Source of the DNA: Achromobacter sp. Marseille-Q4962
GTDB lineage: Bacteria; Pseudomonadota; Gammaproteobacteria; Burkholderiales; Burkholderiaceae_B
Length of the DNA: 64,000 nucleotides
Direction of reading: 5' to 3'
Assembly (NCBI RefSeq): GCF_943737005.1
Contig: NZ_CALSFU010000003.1
Coordinates: 186,001 to 250,000, forward strand
Made by a program: the position numbers and the translations under genes. Below the pieces are notes generated by a model. That model ran no database searches and was not told where the DNA came from. It saw nothing but the letters and a program-made list of their open reading frames with translations. Numbering within the stretch: the first letter of the stretch is position 1; the number at the start of each line of letters is the position of its first letter. Below are positions 1 through 8,766 of this stretch, in pieces.

Positions 1-555
1 TGAACACAGGCTGGAGAAGAGGATGAGCGAGAAAGCGCGCCGGCGCGCCAGCCCGGCGTTGATGAGCACCACGAAGTCGCCCAGCTTGTGCGGCACTTCG
101 TGGACGATGATGGACGCCGCCGTCAGCACGCCCAGCACGGGATCGGTCAGGAAAGCCGCCGCGACCAGCACGCCGTCGCACAGGTTGTGCAGCGAACTGC
201 CGATGAGGATGAGCACGCCGCCGCGCCCCGCTTCGTGGCGGTCGTGGCCCTTGTGGTGATGGTGCCCGTCGCCTTCATGGTGATGGCTGTGGCGCAGCAG
301 CGCGATCTTCTCCAACACGAAAAAGCCGATGAGCGACGCCAGCATCAGTCCGAAGAAGACGTGCGCGTCGGCGGCGTCGGACTCGAAAGCCTCGGGCAGC
401 AGGTGCAGCAGGGCCACCGACAGCAGCACGCCGACGGACAGGCTCACCATGTGGTGCAGATACTTGGCGAACACCTTGTAGGCCAGCCAGTGGGCGACGA
501 GCACGGCGATGAGGCCGCCGGCGACGGTGGCAAGTAGGACCCAGATGAGGAGCAT
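1..555 (-). CDS. ZIP-family divalent metal transporter (C-terminus cut by window edge)
   Basis: The frame is open from the ATG at 555 to the window edge, giving 185 residues without a stop. The protein begins with a hydrophobic segment (MLLIWVLLATVAGG) and has further membrane segments. A His-rich cytoplasmic loop lies near residues 90-110 (HSHHHEGDGHHHHKGHD). The ZIP transport-site motifs LHNLCDG and VHEVPHKLGD follow, in two adjacent helices. ZIP proteins import Zn2+, Fe2+ or Mn2+ across the inner membrane; the His-rich loop and the Zur-like palindrome 40 bp upstream favour zinc. It lies downstream of polA on the same strand but behind a strong hairpin, so it probably has its own promoter. 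No good Shine-Dalgarno is visible, so the exact start is less certain than the family. Confidence 0.88.
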   Translation of the reverse strand, partial: MLLIWVLLATVAGGLIAVLVAHWLAYKVFAKYLHHMVSLSVGVLLSVALLHLLPEAFESDAADAHVFFGLMLASLIGFFVLEKIALLRHSHHHEGDGHHHHKGHDRHEAGRGGVLILIGSSLHNLCDGVLVAAAFLTDPVLGVLTAASIIVHEVPHKLGDFVVLINAGLARRRAFSLILFSSLCS

Positions 556-594
556 GGAGAAAAGCCCGGAAAAAAGGCGCAGGAGGCGGAAAGC

Positions 595-612
595 GCAACA
601 TTATATTGTTGC
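595..612. promoter_or_regulatory. Zur-like AT-rich palindrome upstream of the ZIP transporter
   Basis: GCAACATTATATTGTTGC is a near-perfect 18-bp palindrome, with six-base arms GCAACA and TGTTGC apart from two central mismatches. It starts 40 bp upstream of the transporter ATG, in AT-rich sequence inside a GC-rich genome. Proteobacterial Zur boxes are AT-rich palindromes built around GTTATA/TATAAC-type halves, so this is a reasonable zinc-repressor operator. The assignment is inferred from position and shape. Confidence 0.5.
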
Positions 613-635
613 AGCCCCCAAAAGCGGAAATGGCC

Positions 636-682
636 GGGCGCCGGGGCCGTTCCTCCGCCCCGGAGGAACGGCCCCGGCGCCC
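636..682 (-). terminator. 22-bp perfect hairpin after polA
   Basis: A perfect inverted repeat has arms at 636-657 and 661-682 and a 3-base loop. It begins 3 bases after the polA stop on the minus strand. It is very GC-rich and lacks an immediate U-run, with only short T clusters further on, so it may act as an RNA 3'-end stabiliser or an imperfect terminator separating polA from the ZIP gene. Confidence 0.65.
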
Positions 683-684
683 GC

Positions 685-3402
685 TCAGTGGGCCTGCTCC
701 CAGTTCTTGCCGGCTCCCACCTCGGCCACCAGCGGCACCCGCAGCGTGGCCACGCCGCACATGAGGCGCGGCAGGGCTTCGCGCACCAGGGTCAGCTCTT
801 CGTCGGGCGTCTCCAGCACGAGTTCGTCGTGCACCTGCATGATCATGCGCGTCTGCAGCCGCTCGGCCTCGATCCAGTCCTGCACGGCCACCATGGCCAT
901 CTTGATGAGATCGGCCGCGGTTCCCTGCATGGGCGCATTGATGGCGGCGCGCTCGGCTGCCTGGCGGCGGGGGCCGGAAGCGCCGCGGATCTCCGGCAAT
1001 TGCAGCCGGCGGCCGAACACGGTTTCCACGTAGCCCTGTTCGCGGGCCAGGCGCCGGGTATTTTCCATGTACATGGCCACGCCCGGATAGCGGGCGAAGT
1101 AGCGGTCGATGTACTGCTGCGCCGCATCGCGGGTGATGCCCAGGTTCGACGCCAGCCCGAACACGCCCATGCCGTAGATCAGGCCGAAGTTGATGGCCTT
1201 GGCGGCGCGGCGCTGCTCGGCGGTCACCTGGGCCAGCGGAATGCCGAACACCTCCGAGGCGGTGGCGCGGTGGATGTCTTCGCCGGCCGCGAAGGCCCGC
1301 TGCAGGTTCTGGTCGTCGGAAACATGCGCCATGATGCGCAGCTCGATCTGCGAATAGTCGGCCGACAGCAGCAGTCCGCGCTCGGCGATGAAAGCCTCGC
1401 GCACGCGCCTGCCGGCCTCGGTGCGCACGGGAATGTTCTGCAGGTTCGGGTCGGACGAGGCGAGCCGCCCGGTGATGACGGCCGCCTGCGAATAATGCGT
1501 GTGCACCCTGCCCGTGGCCGGGTTGATCATGCGCGGCAGCTTGTCGGTATAGGTGGACTTGAGCTTGGACAGCCCGCGGTAGTCGAGCAGCACCTGCGGC
1601 AGGGGGTAGTCCTGCGCCAGCTTGCTCAACACCTCTTCGTCGGTGGACGGCGCACCGCCGGCGGTCTTGCGCACCACCGGCAGCTGCATGCGGCCGAACA
1701 GGATCTCGCCCAGTTGCTTGGGCGAATTCAGGTTGAAGGGCTGCCCGGCGAGTTCGTAGGCCTTCTGCTCGAGCTGCAGCATTTCCTGGCCCAGCTTGTG
1801 GCTCTGGCGCGCCAGCTCTTCGGCGTCCACCTTGACGCCGTTGCGCTCCATCGTGGTCAGCACCGCGGAAACCTGCATCTCCAGCCGGTAGATGCGGTCC
1901 AGACCGGCATCGGCCGCCACCTGCGGGCGCAGCGCCTGGTGCAGCTGGAGCGTGAAATCGGCGTCCTCGGCCGCATAGTGCCCGGCTTTTTCCACCGCCA
2001 CTTCGTCAAAGCCGATCTGCTTGGCGCCCTTGCCGCACAGGTCTTCGTACGACACGCCGCCGCGGCCCAGGTGCCGCAGCGCGAGATCGTTCAGGCCCAC
2101 GCCCCGGTGCGACTCCAGCACGTAGGCCTGGAGCATGGTGTCTTCGGCGATGCCAGCCAGGGCGATGCCTTCGTTGGCCAGCACGTGGGTATCGTATTTG
2201 GCATGGTGCAGCAGCTTGGGCCGGAAGGCGTCTTCTAGCCACGGACGCAACCGCTCAAGCGCCTCGGCCTTGGGCAGCTGCTGCGGGGCATCGGGGCCGC
2301 GGTGCGCCAGGGGCACGTAGCAGGCCACGCCGGGCGCCACCGACATGGACAGGCCGACCAGGCGCGCCTGCATCTCGTCGAGCGAAGTGGTTTCGGTGTC
2401 CAGCGCCACCAGCGGCGTGTCGCGGACCAGCGCCATCCAGTCGTCCAGGGCCTGCCAGTCGGTGATGATGCGGTAGTCCAGTTCGGCCGGGGCCGCCGGC
2501 GCCGTGGCCGCCACACGCCCGTCGCCCGCGGGAATGCGCTCGGGGTCGCCCGTGAGATCGCGCAGCCAGGTGCGAAAGCCGTAGCGCTCATAGATTTCGG
2601 TCAGCGCGGCGACGTCGCGCTCGCGCGGCGCCAGGTCTTCGATGCGGTCCACGTGGCCGGTCAGGTCGCAGTCGCACTTCACCGTGAGCAGCTGGCGGGT
2701 CAGCGGAAAATTCGGAATGGCCGCGCGCAGGTTGGCGCCCGCCACCCCTTTCACCTGGTCCGCGCCCTCCACCAGCTTGTCGATGGAGCCGTACTCGCCT
2801 ATCCATTTGGCGGCGGTCTTGGGGCCCACCTTGGTCACTCCGGGCACGTTGTCCACGGTGTCGCCCACCAGCATGAGATAGTCGACGATGCGGTCGGGCG
2901 TCACGCCGAACTTCTTCAGCACGCCCTCTTCGTCCAGCACCTCGCCGCTCATGGTGTTCACCAGCGTGACGTCGGCGTTCACCAGCTGGGCGAGGTCCTT
3001 GTCGCCCGTGGAAACCACGGTGCGCACGTCCTGCTCCGCCGCGCGCCGGGCCAGCGTACCGATGATGTCGTCGGCCTCCACCCCTTCGATGGCGAGCACC
3101 GGCCAGCCCAGCGCACGCACCGCGCGGTGAATGGGGTCGATCTGGGCCGCCAGGTCTTCGGGCATGGGCGGACGATGTGATTTGTAATCTGGATACAAAT
3201 CGTCCCGGAAGGTCTTGCCGCGCGCGTCGAAAATGCAGGCGGCATATTCTGCCTTATAGTCGGATACCAGTTTGCGCAGCATATTCACCACGCCATAGAG
3301 CGCGCCCGTCGGTTCGCCTTGCGCATTGCGCAAATCAGGCATAGCGTGGAAAGCGCGGTACAGGTAGCTCGAACCGTCGACCAGCAATAAGGTTTTTTTC
3401 AT
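685..3402 (-). CDS. polA: DNA polymerase I
   Basis: A full-length family A polymerase of 905 residues. The N-terminal 5'-3' exonuclease domain (about 1-290) begins MKKTLLLVDGSSYLYRAF. The 3'-5' exonuclease domain has the DTET motif near residue 335, so proofreading looks intact. The polymerase domain has motif A (SADYSQIELR, near 680), motif B (RRAAKAINFGLIYG) and motif C (QVHDELVLE, near 858). It fills gaps in Okazaki fragment maturation and excision repair. The start at 3402 is chosen because the family N-terminus begins at MKKTLL; the longer frame adds 46 unrelated residues. The start lies only 16 bp from the divergent start of the next gene, so its promoter must overlap that gene's coding sequence. 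Confidence 0.98.
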   Translation of the reverse strand: MKKTLLLVDGSSYLYRAFHAMPDLRNAQGEPTGALYGVVNMLRKLVSDYKAEYAACIFDARGKTFRDDLYPDYKSHRPPMPEDLAAQIDPIHRAVRALGWPVLAIEGVEADDIIGTLARRAAEQDVRTVVSTGDKDLAQLVNADVTLVNTMSGEVLDEEGVLKKFGVTPDRIVDYLMLVGDTVDNVPGVTKVGPKTAAKWIGEYGSIDKLVEGADQVKGVAGANLRAAIPNFPLTRQLLTVKCDCDLTGHVDRIEDLAPRERDVAALTEIYERYGFRTWLRDLTGDPERIPAGDGRVAATAPAAPAELDYRIITDWQALDDWMALVRDTPLVALDTETTSLDEMQARLVGLSMSVAPGVACYVPLAHRGPDAPQQLPKAEALERLRPWLEDAFRPKLLHHAKYDTHVLANEGIALAGIAEDTMLQAYVLESHRGVGLNDLALRHLGRGGVSYEDLCGKGAKQIGFDEVAVEKAGHYAAEDADFTLQLHQALRPQVAADAGLDRIYRLEMQVSAVLTTMERNGVKVDAEELARQSHKLGQEMLQLEQKAYELAGQPFNLNSPKQLGEILFGRMQLPVVRKTAGGAPSTDEEVLSKLAQDYPLPQVLLDYRGLSKLKSTYTDKLPRMINPATGRVHTHYSQAAVITGRLASSDPNLQNIPVRTEAGRRVREAFIAERGLLLSADYSQIELRIMAHVSDDQNLQRAFAAGEDIHRATASEVFGIPLAQVTAEQRRAAKAINFGLIYGMGVFGLASNLGITRDAAQQYIDRYFARYPGVAMYMENTRRLAREQGYVETVFGRRLQLPEIRGASGPRRQAAERAAINAPMQGTAADLIKMAMVAVQDWIEAERLQTRMIMQVHDELVLETPDEELTLVREALPRLMCGVATLRVPLVAEVGAGKNWEQAH

Positions 3403-3418
3403 GGTTACAAAGGCAGAT

Positions 3419-4081
3419 ATGGATACACCCGCCGGCAAACAAATTCCGCTGATTATGTCAGAGATACGGACCGCGGCTGAAAAGCTCGCGGATATCGGGC
3501 CGGCGGTCAGCATCTTCGGCAGCGCGCGGGTCAGCCGCAATTCACCGTACTACGAAACCACCGTCGCCATTTCCTCGGCGCTGGCCGACGCCGGCTTCGC
3601 GGTGATCGCCGGCGGCGGGCCGGGCATCATGGAGGCGGCCAACAAAGGCGCGTTCGAAGCCGGCGGCACCAGCATCGGCCTCAACATCAGCCTGCCGCAC
3701 GAAGCGCACAACAACGAATATCAGACCATCAGTCTTTCGTTCGAGTACTTCAATTCGCGCAAGGCGACTTTCTTCATGCACAGCTTCGCCTACGTGGCGA
3801 TGCCGGGCGGCTTCGGCACCATGGACGAACTGTTCGAGGCGCTCACGCTCATCCAGACCGGCAAGGTGCCGCCCGCCCCGATCGTGCTGGTGGGCACCGA
3901 GTACTGGTCCGGCCTGGTGCAATGGCTGGGCGACAGCATGCTGTCCAATGGCATGATAAGCGCCCACGACCTGGAATTGTTCACCATCGAGGACGACCCG
4001 CGCAAAGTCGTGCGCCGGGTCGTGGAGTTCCACGAAAAAGTCACTTCCGACGCGCAGTACGCTCCCTCGCTGCCGGCCTGA
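3419..4081 (+). CDS. LOG-family protein (cytokinin riboside 5'-monophosphate phosphoribohydrolase-like, TIGR00730)
   Basis: The product is 220 residues with a Rossmann-like fold. It carries the GGGPGIMEAANKGA glycine motif near residue 64 and PGGFGTMDE near residue 129, the PGGxGTxxE phosphoribohydrolase signature. Proteins of this group were once called lysine decarboxylases. Tested relatives cleave ribose-5-phosphate from nucleotide monophosphates, but the physiological substrate in this bacterium is unknown. The start at 3419 is preferred because AAAGG stands 5 bases upstream. An in-frame ATG at 3401 would overlap the polA start codon on the other strand, and one at 3455 has no ribosome binding site. 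The next gene is convergent. Confidence 0.9.
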   Translation: MDTPAGKQIPLIMSEIRTAAEKLADIGPAVSIFGSARVSRNSPYYETTVAISSALADAGFAVIAGGGPGIMEAANKGAFEAGGTSIGLNISLPHEAHNNEYQTISLSFEYFNSRKATFFMHSFAYVAMPGGFGTMDELFEALTLIQTGKVPPAPIVLVGTEYWSGLVQWLGDSMLSNGMISAHDLELFTIEDDPRKVVRRVVEFHEKVTSDAQYAPSLPA

Positions 4082-4108
4082 ACGCCGCTGCGCGCGGACC
4101 GGCCCAGG

Positions 4109-5533
4109 TCAGGCCCGCATGAACGCCGGCACGACGTCGGCCGGAATCGGGCAGACATAGGGCTGGCCGTCGCGCGCGTCCAGCAGCTCCTGGCGCGCCC
4201 GCGCCAGCGTGTCCGGCCGCGCATACAGCTCCGCCGCGGTGGCGGCCAGGATCTTGGCGGCGTGCGCCATGCCCTTGTGCGCCATCGGCATCTTGCCCTG
4301 GGCCACCATCTGCCACGAGTGGAAAGGCGTGCCGTAGGCATAGCACGCGCCCCAGAACTGGGCGGTCGGCGCGACCCAGCTCACGTCGCCCACGTCGGTC
4401 GAACCGTAGCTGATCTCGCGCTTTTCCGGATCGTAGGGCGCCACGCCTGCGTACAGCGGCTCGGGGTTGCGCAGCACGGCGCCCAGGTTCTTGCCCGCGT
4501 TCTCGATATCGCTCCCGGAAATCGCACCCCACATGCGCCGGGCGGCCTGCGCCTCGCCCTCGGTATAGACCGGCCCCCGCAGCGCCAGCATCTGCTCGTA
4601 CATCACCTGGCTGATGGCGCGGTTCGGCATGTAGTTGGAACATGCCTTGTCGAAGACGACCTCCAGTTCGCAGCCGGTCATGAGGGCAGCGCCGCGCGCC
4701 ACGTTCCCCACCCGTTCGTACAGTTCGGCGGCCTGCGCATTGCGCGGCGCGCGCACCAGGTACAGCACTTCGGCGCGCGCCTGCACCACATTGGGCGAAA
4801 TGCCGCCGCTGTCGGTCACCGCGTAGTGCACCCGCGCCTCCGGCAGCATGTGCTCGCGCAGGTAATTGACGCCGACGTTCATCAGTTCCACCGCGTCCAG
4901 CGCGCTGCGTCCCAGATGGGGCGAATTGGCCGCATGCGCGGCCACGCCGCGAAAACGGAAATAGGCTTGGATATTGGCCAGCGACGACTGGTGGAAAATG
5001 CCGGTGTGCGAAGCCGGATGCCAGGTCAGGGCGGCGTCCAGATCGTCGAACAGGCCGGCCCGCGCCATGAATGTCTTGCCCGAGCCGCCCTCTTCGGCCG
5101 GACAGCCGTAGAAGCGGATCGTGCCCGGCAAGCCGCTGCCGGCCAGGAATTCCTTCACCGCCGCCGCCGCCAGATGCGCGGCGGCGCCCAGCAGATGATG
5201 GCCGCACCCATGCCCGTTGCCGTTGGGCGTCTCCGCCGAGGGCTTGCACGCGCAGGCGCCGCTTTCCTGGCTCAGGCCGGACAGCGCGTCGTACTCGCCC
5301 AGCAGGCCGATCACCGGCCCGCCCGCGCCCGCCTCGGCCACGAATGCCGTGGGAATGCCCGCCGCGCCACGCGTCACCCTGAAACCCGACGCCTCCAGTT
5401 GGGCGATATGCAGTTCGGCCGATCTGTGCTCGTCGTAGCGCAATTCGGCAAGATTCCAGATGCGGTCGCTCAGCTCGGCGTAGCGGCCGCTGCGCGCATC
5501 GATGAACGGCACGAGTGTCTCAATCGCTCCCAT
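4109..5533 (-). CDS. M20-family amidohydrolase, AbgB-like (p-aminobenzoyl-glutamate hydrolase subunit B type)
   Basis: A metal-dependent peptidase-fold amidohydrolase of 474 residues, close to the usual AbgB length. Metal-ligand motifs visible are GEYDAL near residue 79, GHGCGHH near 110 and CPAEEGGSGK near 145. The family cleaves aminoacyl or aryl amides such as p-aminobenzoyl-glutamate, a folate breakdown product; the substrate here is not fixed by sequence. No abgA partner or abgT transporter is nearby, so it may work alone on another N-acyl amino acid. It lies downstream of typA on the same strand but behind a strong terminator, and it converges with the LOG-family gene. Confidence 0.85.
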   Translation of the reverse strand: MGAIETLVPFIDARSGRYAELSDRIWNLAELRYDEHRSAELHIAQLEASGFRVTRGAAGIPTAFVAEAGAGGPVIGLLGEYDALSGLSQESGACACKPSAETPNGNGHGCGHHLLGAAAHLAAAAVKEFLAGSGLPGTIRFYGCPAEEGGSGKTFMARAGLFDDLDAALTWHPASHTGIFHQSSLANIQAYFRFRGVAAHAANSPHLGRSALDAVELMNVGVNYLREHMLPEARVHYAVTDSGGISPNVVQARAEVLYLVRAPRNAQAAELYERVGNVARGAALMTGCELEVVFDKACSNYMPNRAISQVMYEQMLALRGPVYTEGEAQAARRMWGAISGSDIENAGKNLGAVLRNPEPLYAGVAPYDPEKREISYGSTDVGDVSWVAPTAQFWGACYAYGTPFHSWQMVAQGKMPMAHKGMAHAAKILAATAAELYARPDTLARARQELLDARDGQPYVCPIPADVVPAFMRA

Positions 5534-5656
5534 GATGGCTCCCTCGGATCGGCATGATGGAAGGCCGGCGCACGGCCGGCCGCCCCGCCAGTTTCGGTGA
5601 ATTCGCGCGCGGATGCCAGCGGCGGGTGCGGCGGAGCGCCTTCCGGAATCCGGCCG

Positions 5657-5693
5657 AAAAAAAAACGCCGGACGGATACCGTCCGGCGTTTTT
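5657..5693 (-). terminator. Intrinsic terminator of the typA transcript
   Basis: Arms AACGCCGGAC (5664-5673) and GTCCGGCGTT (5681-5690) flank a 7-base loop. On the minus strand the stem is followed by a run of T. It sits about 40 bases past the typA stop and separates it from the amidohydrolase. T residues flank both sides, so it could also work bidirectionally. Confidence 0.9.
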
Positions 5694-5729
5694 GCTGCGC
5701 GGGCAGCGGGCGGCGCTGCCGCCCCGGCC

Positions 5730-7553
5730 TCAGGCCGCGGCTTCGCGCGCGGCGCGCTTGCGCTCGTGCTCCTGCAGGTGGCGCTTACGCAGGCGGATCG
5801 ACTTGGGAGTGATCTCCACCAGTTCGTCGTCGTCGATGAACTCCACCGCGTATTCGAGCGAAAGCTGGATGGGCGGCACCAGGCGCACGGCCTCGTCCGT
5901 GCCGGAGGCGCGAATGTTGGTCAGCTGCTTGCCCTTGATGGGGTTCACGACCAGGTCGTTGTCGCGGCTGTGGATGCCGATGATCATGCCTTCGTACAGC
6001 GCCTCGCCCGGGCTCACGAACATGCGGCCGCGATCCTGCAGCTTCCACAGGGCGTAGGCCACGGCCTCGCCGTTGTCCTGGCTGATCAGCACGCCATTGC
6101 GGCGCTCGCCGATGGAACCTTCCTTGACGGGCGCGTACTCGTGGAAGATGTGGCTCATCAGGCCCGTGCCGCGCGTCAGCGTCAGGAATTCGTTCTGGAA
6201 GCCGATCAGGCCGCGGGCGGGAATCAGGTATTCGAGACGGGTGCGGCCACGGCCGTCCGGCTGCATGTCCTGCAGGTCGCCCTTGCGGCGGCCCAGTTCT
6301 TCCATGACGCCGCCCTGGTGCGCGTCTTCCACGTCGATGGTCAGCGCCTCGAACGGCTCGCACTTCACGCCGTCGATTTCCTTGAACACCACGCGGGGAC
6401 GGGACACCGCCAGTTCGTAGCCCTCGCGGCGCATGGTTTCGAGCAGGATGGTCAGGTGCAGTTCGCCCCGGCCCGACACTTCGAACACGGTGTCGTCGCC
6501 GGTGTCGCGCACGCGCAGTGCCACGTTGGATTTCAGCTCGCGGTCCAGGCGGTCGCGCAGCTGGCGGCTGGTCACGAACTTGCCTTCGCGGCCGGCCAGC
6601 GGCGAGGTGTTCACCATGAAGTTCATGGTCAGCGTCGGCTCGTCGATGCGCAGCATGGGCAGCGGCTCCTGCACGACCGGATCCATGACGGTGGAGCCGA
6701 TGCCGATCTCCTCGATGCCGTTGATGAGCACGATGTCGCCGGCCTGGGCCTCGTCCACCACCACGCGCTCCAGGCCGCGGAACTTCAGCACCTGGTTGAT
6801 GCGGCCGCGGCCGCCCTGGCCGTCGGGGCCGAACTTGTAGGCGACTTCCATGCCCGGACGCATGCGGCCTCGGTTGATGCGGCCCACGCCGATCTTGCCC
6901 ACGTAGCTGTTGTAGTCCAGCGAGATGATCTGCATCTGCAGCGGGCCGTCGGGATCGTCTTCGCGCACCGGCACATGCTCGAGGATGGCCTCGAAGAGCG
7001 GGCGCATGTCGCCCTCGCGCACGTCGGGCGACAGGCCGGCATAGCCCGCCAGGCCGGAAGCGTACACGACGGGGAAGTCGAGCTGTTCTTCGGTCGCGCC
7101 CAGCTTGTCGAAGAGATCGAAGGTGGCGTTGATGACGTAGTCGGTGCGGGCGCCGGGACGGTCGACCTTGTTGACCACGACGATGGGCTTCAGGCCCAGG
7201 GCCAGCGCCTTGCGGGTCACGAAGATGGTCTGGGGCATGGGGCCTTCGACCGCGTCGACCAGCAGCAGCACGCCGTCCACCATGGACAGCACGCGCTCGA
7301 CCTCGCCGCCGAAATCGGCGTGACCCGGGGTGTCCACGATGTTGATGTGCGTGCCCTGGTATTCCACGGCGCAGTTCTTGGCCAGGATGGTGATGCCGCG
7401 TTCCTTTTCCAGGTCGTTCGAGTCCATGACCCGTTCGGCCACCGCCTGGTTTTCGCGGAAGGTGCCCGACTGGCGCAGGAGTTGGTCGACCAGGGTGGTC
7501 TTCCCGTGGTCCACGTGGGCGATGATGGCGACGTTGCGCAAGGCGCGAGTCAT
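5730..7553 (-). CDS. typA: Translational GTPase TypA/BipA
   Basis: A ribosome-associated GTPase of 607 residues, the standard length for the family. The G domain begins at the N-terminus with [14 protein letters not shown] (P loop), followed by ITILAKN (switch I), [10 protein letters not shown] and [11 protein letters not shown]-like domains and the TypA-specific C-terminal domain follow. It binds the 70S ribosome and is needed for 50S assembly or stress adaptation, for example in the cold. AAAGGACA stands just upstream of the ATG. It is the last gene of the minus-strand rimP-to-typA block, only 10 bases after truB, and is followed by an intrinsic terminator. Confidence 0.98.
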   Translation of the reverse strand: MTRALRNVAIIAHVDHGKTTLVDQLLRQSGTFRENQAVAERVMDSNDLEKERGITILAKNCAVEYQGTHINIVDTPGHADFGGEVERVLSMVDGVLLLVDAVEGPMPQTIFVTRKALALGLKPIVVVNKVDRPGARTDYVINATFDLFDKLGATEEQLDFPVVYASGLAGYAGLSPDVREGDMRPLFEAILEHVPVREDDPDGPLQMQIISLDYNSYVGKIGVGRINRGRMRPGMEVAYKFGPDGQGGRGRINQVLKFRGLERVVVDEAQAGDIVLINGIEEIGIGSTVMDPVVQEPLPMLRIDEPTLTMNFMVNTSPLAGREGKFVTSRQLRDRLDRELKSNVALRVRDTGDDTVFEVSGRGELHLTILLETMRREGYELAVSRPRVVFKEIDGVKCEPFEALTIDVEDAHQGGVMEELGRRKGDLQDMQPDGRGRTRLEYLIPARGLIGFQNEFLTLTRGTGLMSHIFHEYAPVKEGSIGERRNGVLISQDNGEAVAYALWKLQDRGRMFVSPGEALYEGMIIGIHSRDNDLVVNPIKGKQLTNIRASGTDEAVRLVPPIQLSLEYAVEFIDDDELVEITPKSIRLRKRHLQEHERKRAAREAAA

Positions 7554-7563
7554 AGCGTGTCCT

Positions 7564-8301
7564 TTAAGATCTGGTGGCGGGCAGCAGGCCCGCCGGCAAT
7601 TCGTTCAGCGCAAGCAATGCCTGCTTGGGATCTGGCATGGCCTGCAAGGCTTCCAGCGTAACGGCGCGGTCCAGTGAAAACGGCCCGACGTGCGTGCGCC
7701 GCAGCGCCGCCAGGTGGGCATAGCAACCCAGCGCCCGCCCGATGTCCTGGGCGAGCGTGCGGATGTAGGTGCCCTTGCTGCATGCCACGTCGATCTCCGC
7801 CCGGTTGCCCTCGAGCGACAGCAGATCGATCCGGTAGATCGTCACCTGCCGCGGCGGGCGCTCCAGTTCGATGCCCGCGCGCGCGTATTCATACAGCGGT
7901 TTGCCATCGCGCTTGAGCGCCGAATACATCGGCGGCACTTGCGAGATGGCGCCCGTGAAACGTGACAGCGCCTGGGCAAGCGCGGCCTCGTCCACATGGA
8001 ATCCGGCTTCCGCCCGGGCGGTGATATTGCCCGTCAGGTCGCCGGAATCGGTTTCTTCGCCAAATTGCAGCGTAGCGCGATATGCCTTGTCGGCGTCAAG
8101 CATCGCGCCGGAAATCTTGGTGGCGCGTCCCATGCAGCACACCAGCAGCCCGGTCGCGAAAGGATCGAGCGTGCCGGTGTGGCCGGCCTTGGCGGCGTCC
8201 ATGGAGCGCCTTGCGCGCTGCAGCGCATGATTGCTCGACAAGCCCTCGGGTTTGTCGAGCAGCAGCACACCGTCGAGCGCGAGCCCGCGTCGTTTAGCCA
8301 T
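7564..8301 (-). CDS. truB: tRNA pseudouridine(55) synthase
   Basis: The product is 245 residues and makes pseudouridine 55 in the T-loop of tRNAs. The catalytic aspartate lies in [14 protein letters not shown], and the start region [14 protein letters not shown] is typical of TruB. The C-terminus is shorter than in E. coli TruB, where a PUA-like extension follows. It lies 37 bases after rbfA and 10 bases before typA in one transcription unit. The rbfA-truB order downstream of infB is conserved widely in proteobacteria. Confidence 0.97.
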   Translation of the reverse strand: MAKRRGLALDGVLLLDKPEGLSSNHALQRARRSMDAAKAGHTGTLDPFATGLLVCCMGRATKISGAMLDADKAYRATLQFGEETDSGDLTGNITARAEAGFHVDEAALAQALSRFTGAISQVPPMYSALKRDGKPLYEYARAGIELERPPRQVTIYRIDLLSLEGNRAEIDVACSKGTYIRTLAQDIGRALGCYAHLAALRRTHVGPFSLDRAVTLEALQAMPDPKQALLALNELPAGLLPATRS

Positions 8302-8338
8302 CGTCGGAATCCGGAGAAAAGCAGTGACGACAGCCCGG

Positions 8339-8740
8339 TCAGGACTGGTCTTCAGGTTCGTCGGGCACGCCCGAATGCGGGCCGGGCCGGTTGGCGCGGT
8401 CGATCAGGATCGACATTTCGATGCCGCGGGCGATCTGCGCGTCGTGGATGAAGCGCAAGGTGGGAACGGTGTGGATGTGCAGCAGCTTGTAGAGCTGGGA
8501 GTGCAGCCAGCCGGCCTTTTCGTTCAGCAAGGCGGCCGCGGCCTCGGGCTCGGCGCCCAACACCGTGAAGTACACCTTGGCATGCGCGTAATCGGCCGAC
8601 AGCTCCACGCCCGACAGCGTGATCAATCCGGCGCGGGCCGTGTCGATCTCGCGCTGGATGATGCCGGCCAGATCCTTCTGGATCTGGTCGGCCAGCCGCT
8701 GGTTGCGGCCGGGGATGGCTTTGGACTTGTGACGGCTCAT
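8339..8740 (-). CDS. rbfA: 30S ribosome-binding factor A
   Basis: The product is 133 residues. It has the KH-like RbfA fold, recognisable from the N-terminal [21 protein letters not shown] and the central [19 protein letters not shown]. RbfA binds free 30S subunits, helps mature the 16S rRNA 5' end and is important in the cold. It is 26 bases downstream of infB and 37 upstream of truB, the usual order. The C-terminal tail is acidic and short. Confidence 0.96.
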   Translation of the reverse strand: MSRHKSKAIPGRNQRLADQIQKDLAGIIQREIDTARAGLITLSGVELSADYAHAKVYFTVLGAEPEAAAALLNEKAGWLHSQLYKLLHIHTVPTLRFIHDAQIARGIEMSILIDRANRPGPHSGVPDEPEDQS

Positions 8741-8766
8741 GAAATGAATAATGCCCGCGCGACACC

